Below, in pieces: positions 63,660 through 64,000 of a DNA stretch of 64,000 nucleotides. A program made the position numbers and the translations under genes. How positions within the stretch are numbered: position 1 is the stretch's first letter; each line of letters starts with the position of its first letter. This DNA is from Arion vulgaris (lineage: Eukaryota; Mollusca; Gastropoda; Stylommatophora; Arionidae): contig CM036775.1 of assembly GCA_020796225.1 (NCBI GenBank), positions 1,505,001 to 1,569,000 of the forward strand. Reading direction: 5' to 3'. A model generated the notes under the pieces. The model was not told the origin of the DNA, did not search any database, and saw only the letters and a program-made list of their open reading frames with translations.

Positions 63660-64000
63660 AAACAGGCCTAGAACGATCAAGAAGAAGAATAAAAAGACGG
63701 AAGAGGAGAAGAAAGAAAAGGAGGAGGAGAAGATATGGAAGAAGAAGAAAGCAAAGAAGAAGAAGGCAAGGAAGAAGAAGGCAAGGAAGAAGAAGACTGA
63801 AGAGGGAGAAGAAGACAAGGAAGAAGAAGGCAAAGAAGAAGAAGACGGAAGAGGGAGAAGAAAGAAAAAGGAGAAGACAAGGAAGAAGAATGAATGGGAA
63901 GAGGGTGAAGGAAGAAAAGGAGTAGAAAAGGAAGAAGAAGAAGAAAAGGAAGAAGAAGAAGAAGAAGGATGGGGAAGAGAGAGAAGAAAGAAAAAGATGT
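63660..64000. repeat. (GAA)n-type purine-rich tract running off the window
   Basis: Long near-pure G/A strand, mainly gaagaagaag with gaggagaag; CTT-rich on the CPT2 strand, inside an upstream CPT2 intron. Frames here (KKKTEEGEER and similar) are low-complexity artefacts. Confidence 0.95.

Noticed and set aside
63635..63925. Lys/Arg-rich 96-residue protein
   Set aside because: Low-complexity GA-rich tract; any frame would appear open.

Overview
This is animal (metazoan) nuclear DNA: split genes with GT-AG introns, AT-rich introns, very many non-LTR retrotransposon (LINE) fragments, several SINE families with tRNA-like heads, and an exceptional density of tandem arrays. No bacterial operons, CRISPR, rRNA or genuine tRNA genes were seen. 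I-clade LINEs with RNase H and these SINE types suggest an invertebrate, perhaps a lophotrochozoan such as a mollusc, but the species cannot be fixed from the sequence.

Two host genes were found, in convergent orientation. (1) On the + strand (63-12933), seven exons encode most of the seven-bladed beta-propeller terminal domain of clathrin heavy chain. The open frame stops where the propeller ends, so this looks like a short, diverged clathrin terminal-domain protein lacking linker, leg and trimerisation parts. Its first exon lies left of the window. (2) On the - strand (62045 down to 30584), eleven exons encode about the last 550 residues of carnitine O-palmitoyltransferase 2 (CPT2), the mitochondrial inner-membrane enzyme of long-chain fatty-acid import. 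The catalytic HSWGDG motif, the STSTL motif and the C-terminus are present; the N-terminal exons lie beyond 64000. The genes share no pathway.

Layout: 1-12933 clathrin-like exons with introns full of LINE/SINE copies, a foldback element, a TIR element (MITE) and a 52-bp array. 12934-30583 is intergenic: LINE D, an 89-bp hairpin array, LINE B copies, a SINE-derived 66-bp array, a roughly 42-copy 56-bp satellite, a 57-bp array and a nearly full 3-kb LINE B. 30584-62045 is CPT2. 62046-64000 is a CPT2 intron with purine-rich tracts and an unclassified repeat.

The outstanding feature is in CPT2. Tandem arrays sit on its splice junctions and copy exon edge plus splice site: a 42-bp array repeats the donor of the 59926-60059 exon, a 34-bp array the donor of the 47063-47260 exon, a 52-bp array the donor of the 46165-46334 exon, and a 61-bp array the acceptor of the 39396-39627 exon. 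The intron 39628-46164 is bracketed by duplicated donors and duplicated acceptors. Another intron holds about 1.07 kb of a 21-bp unit that, read in the CPT2 direction, is branchpoint-like plus pyrimidine-rich and contains no AG. A second pattern is that several unrelated LINE families have had their extreme 3' ends turned into tandem arrays. LINE family letters A-I and SINE numbers are labels used only in this report. All coordinates were read by eye; splice junctions should be accurate to the base, repeat edges to about 10-30 bases.
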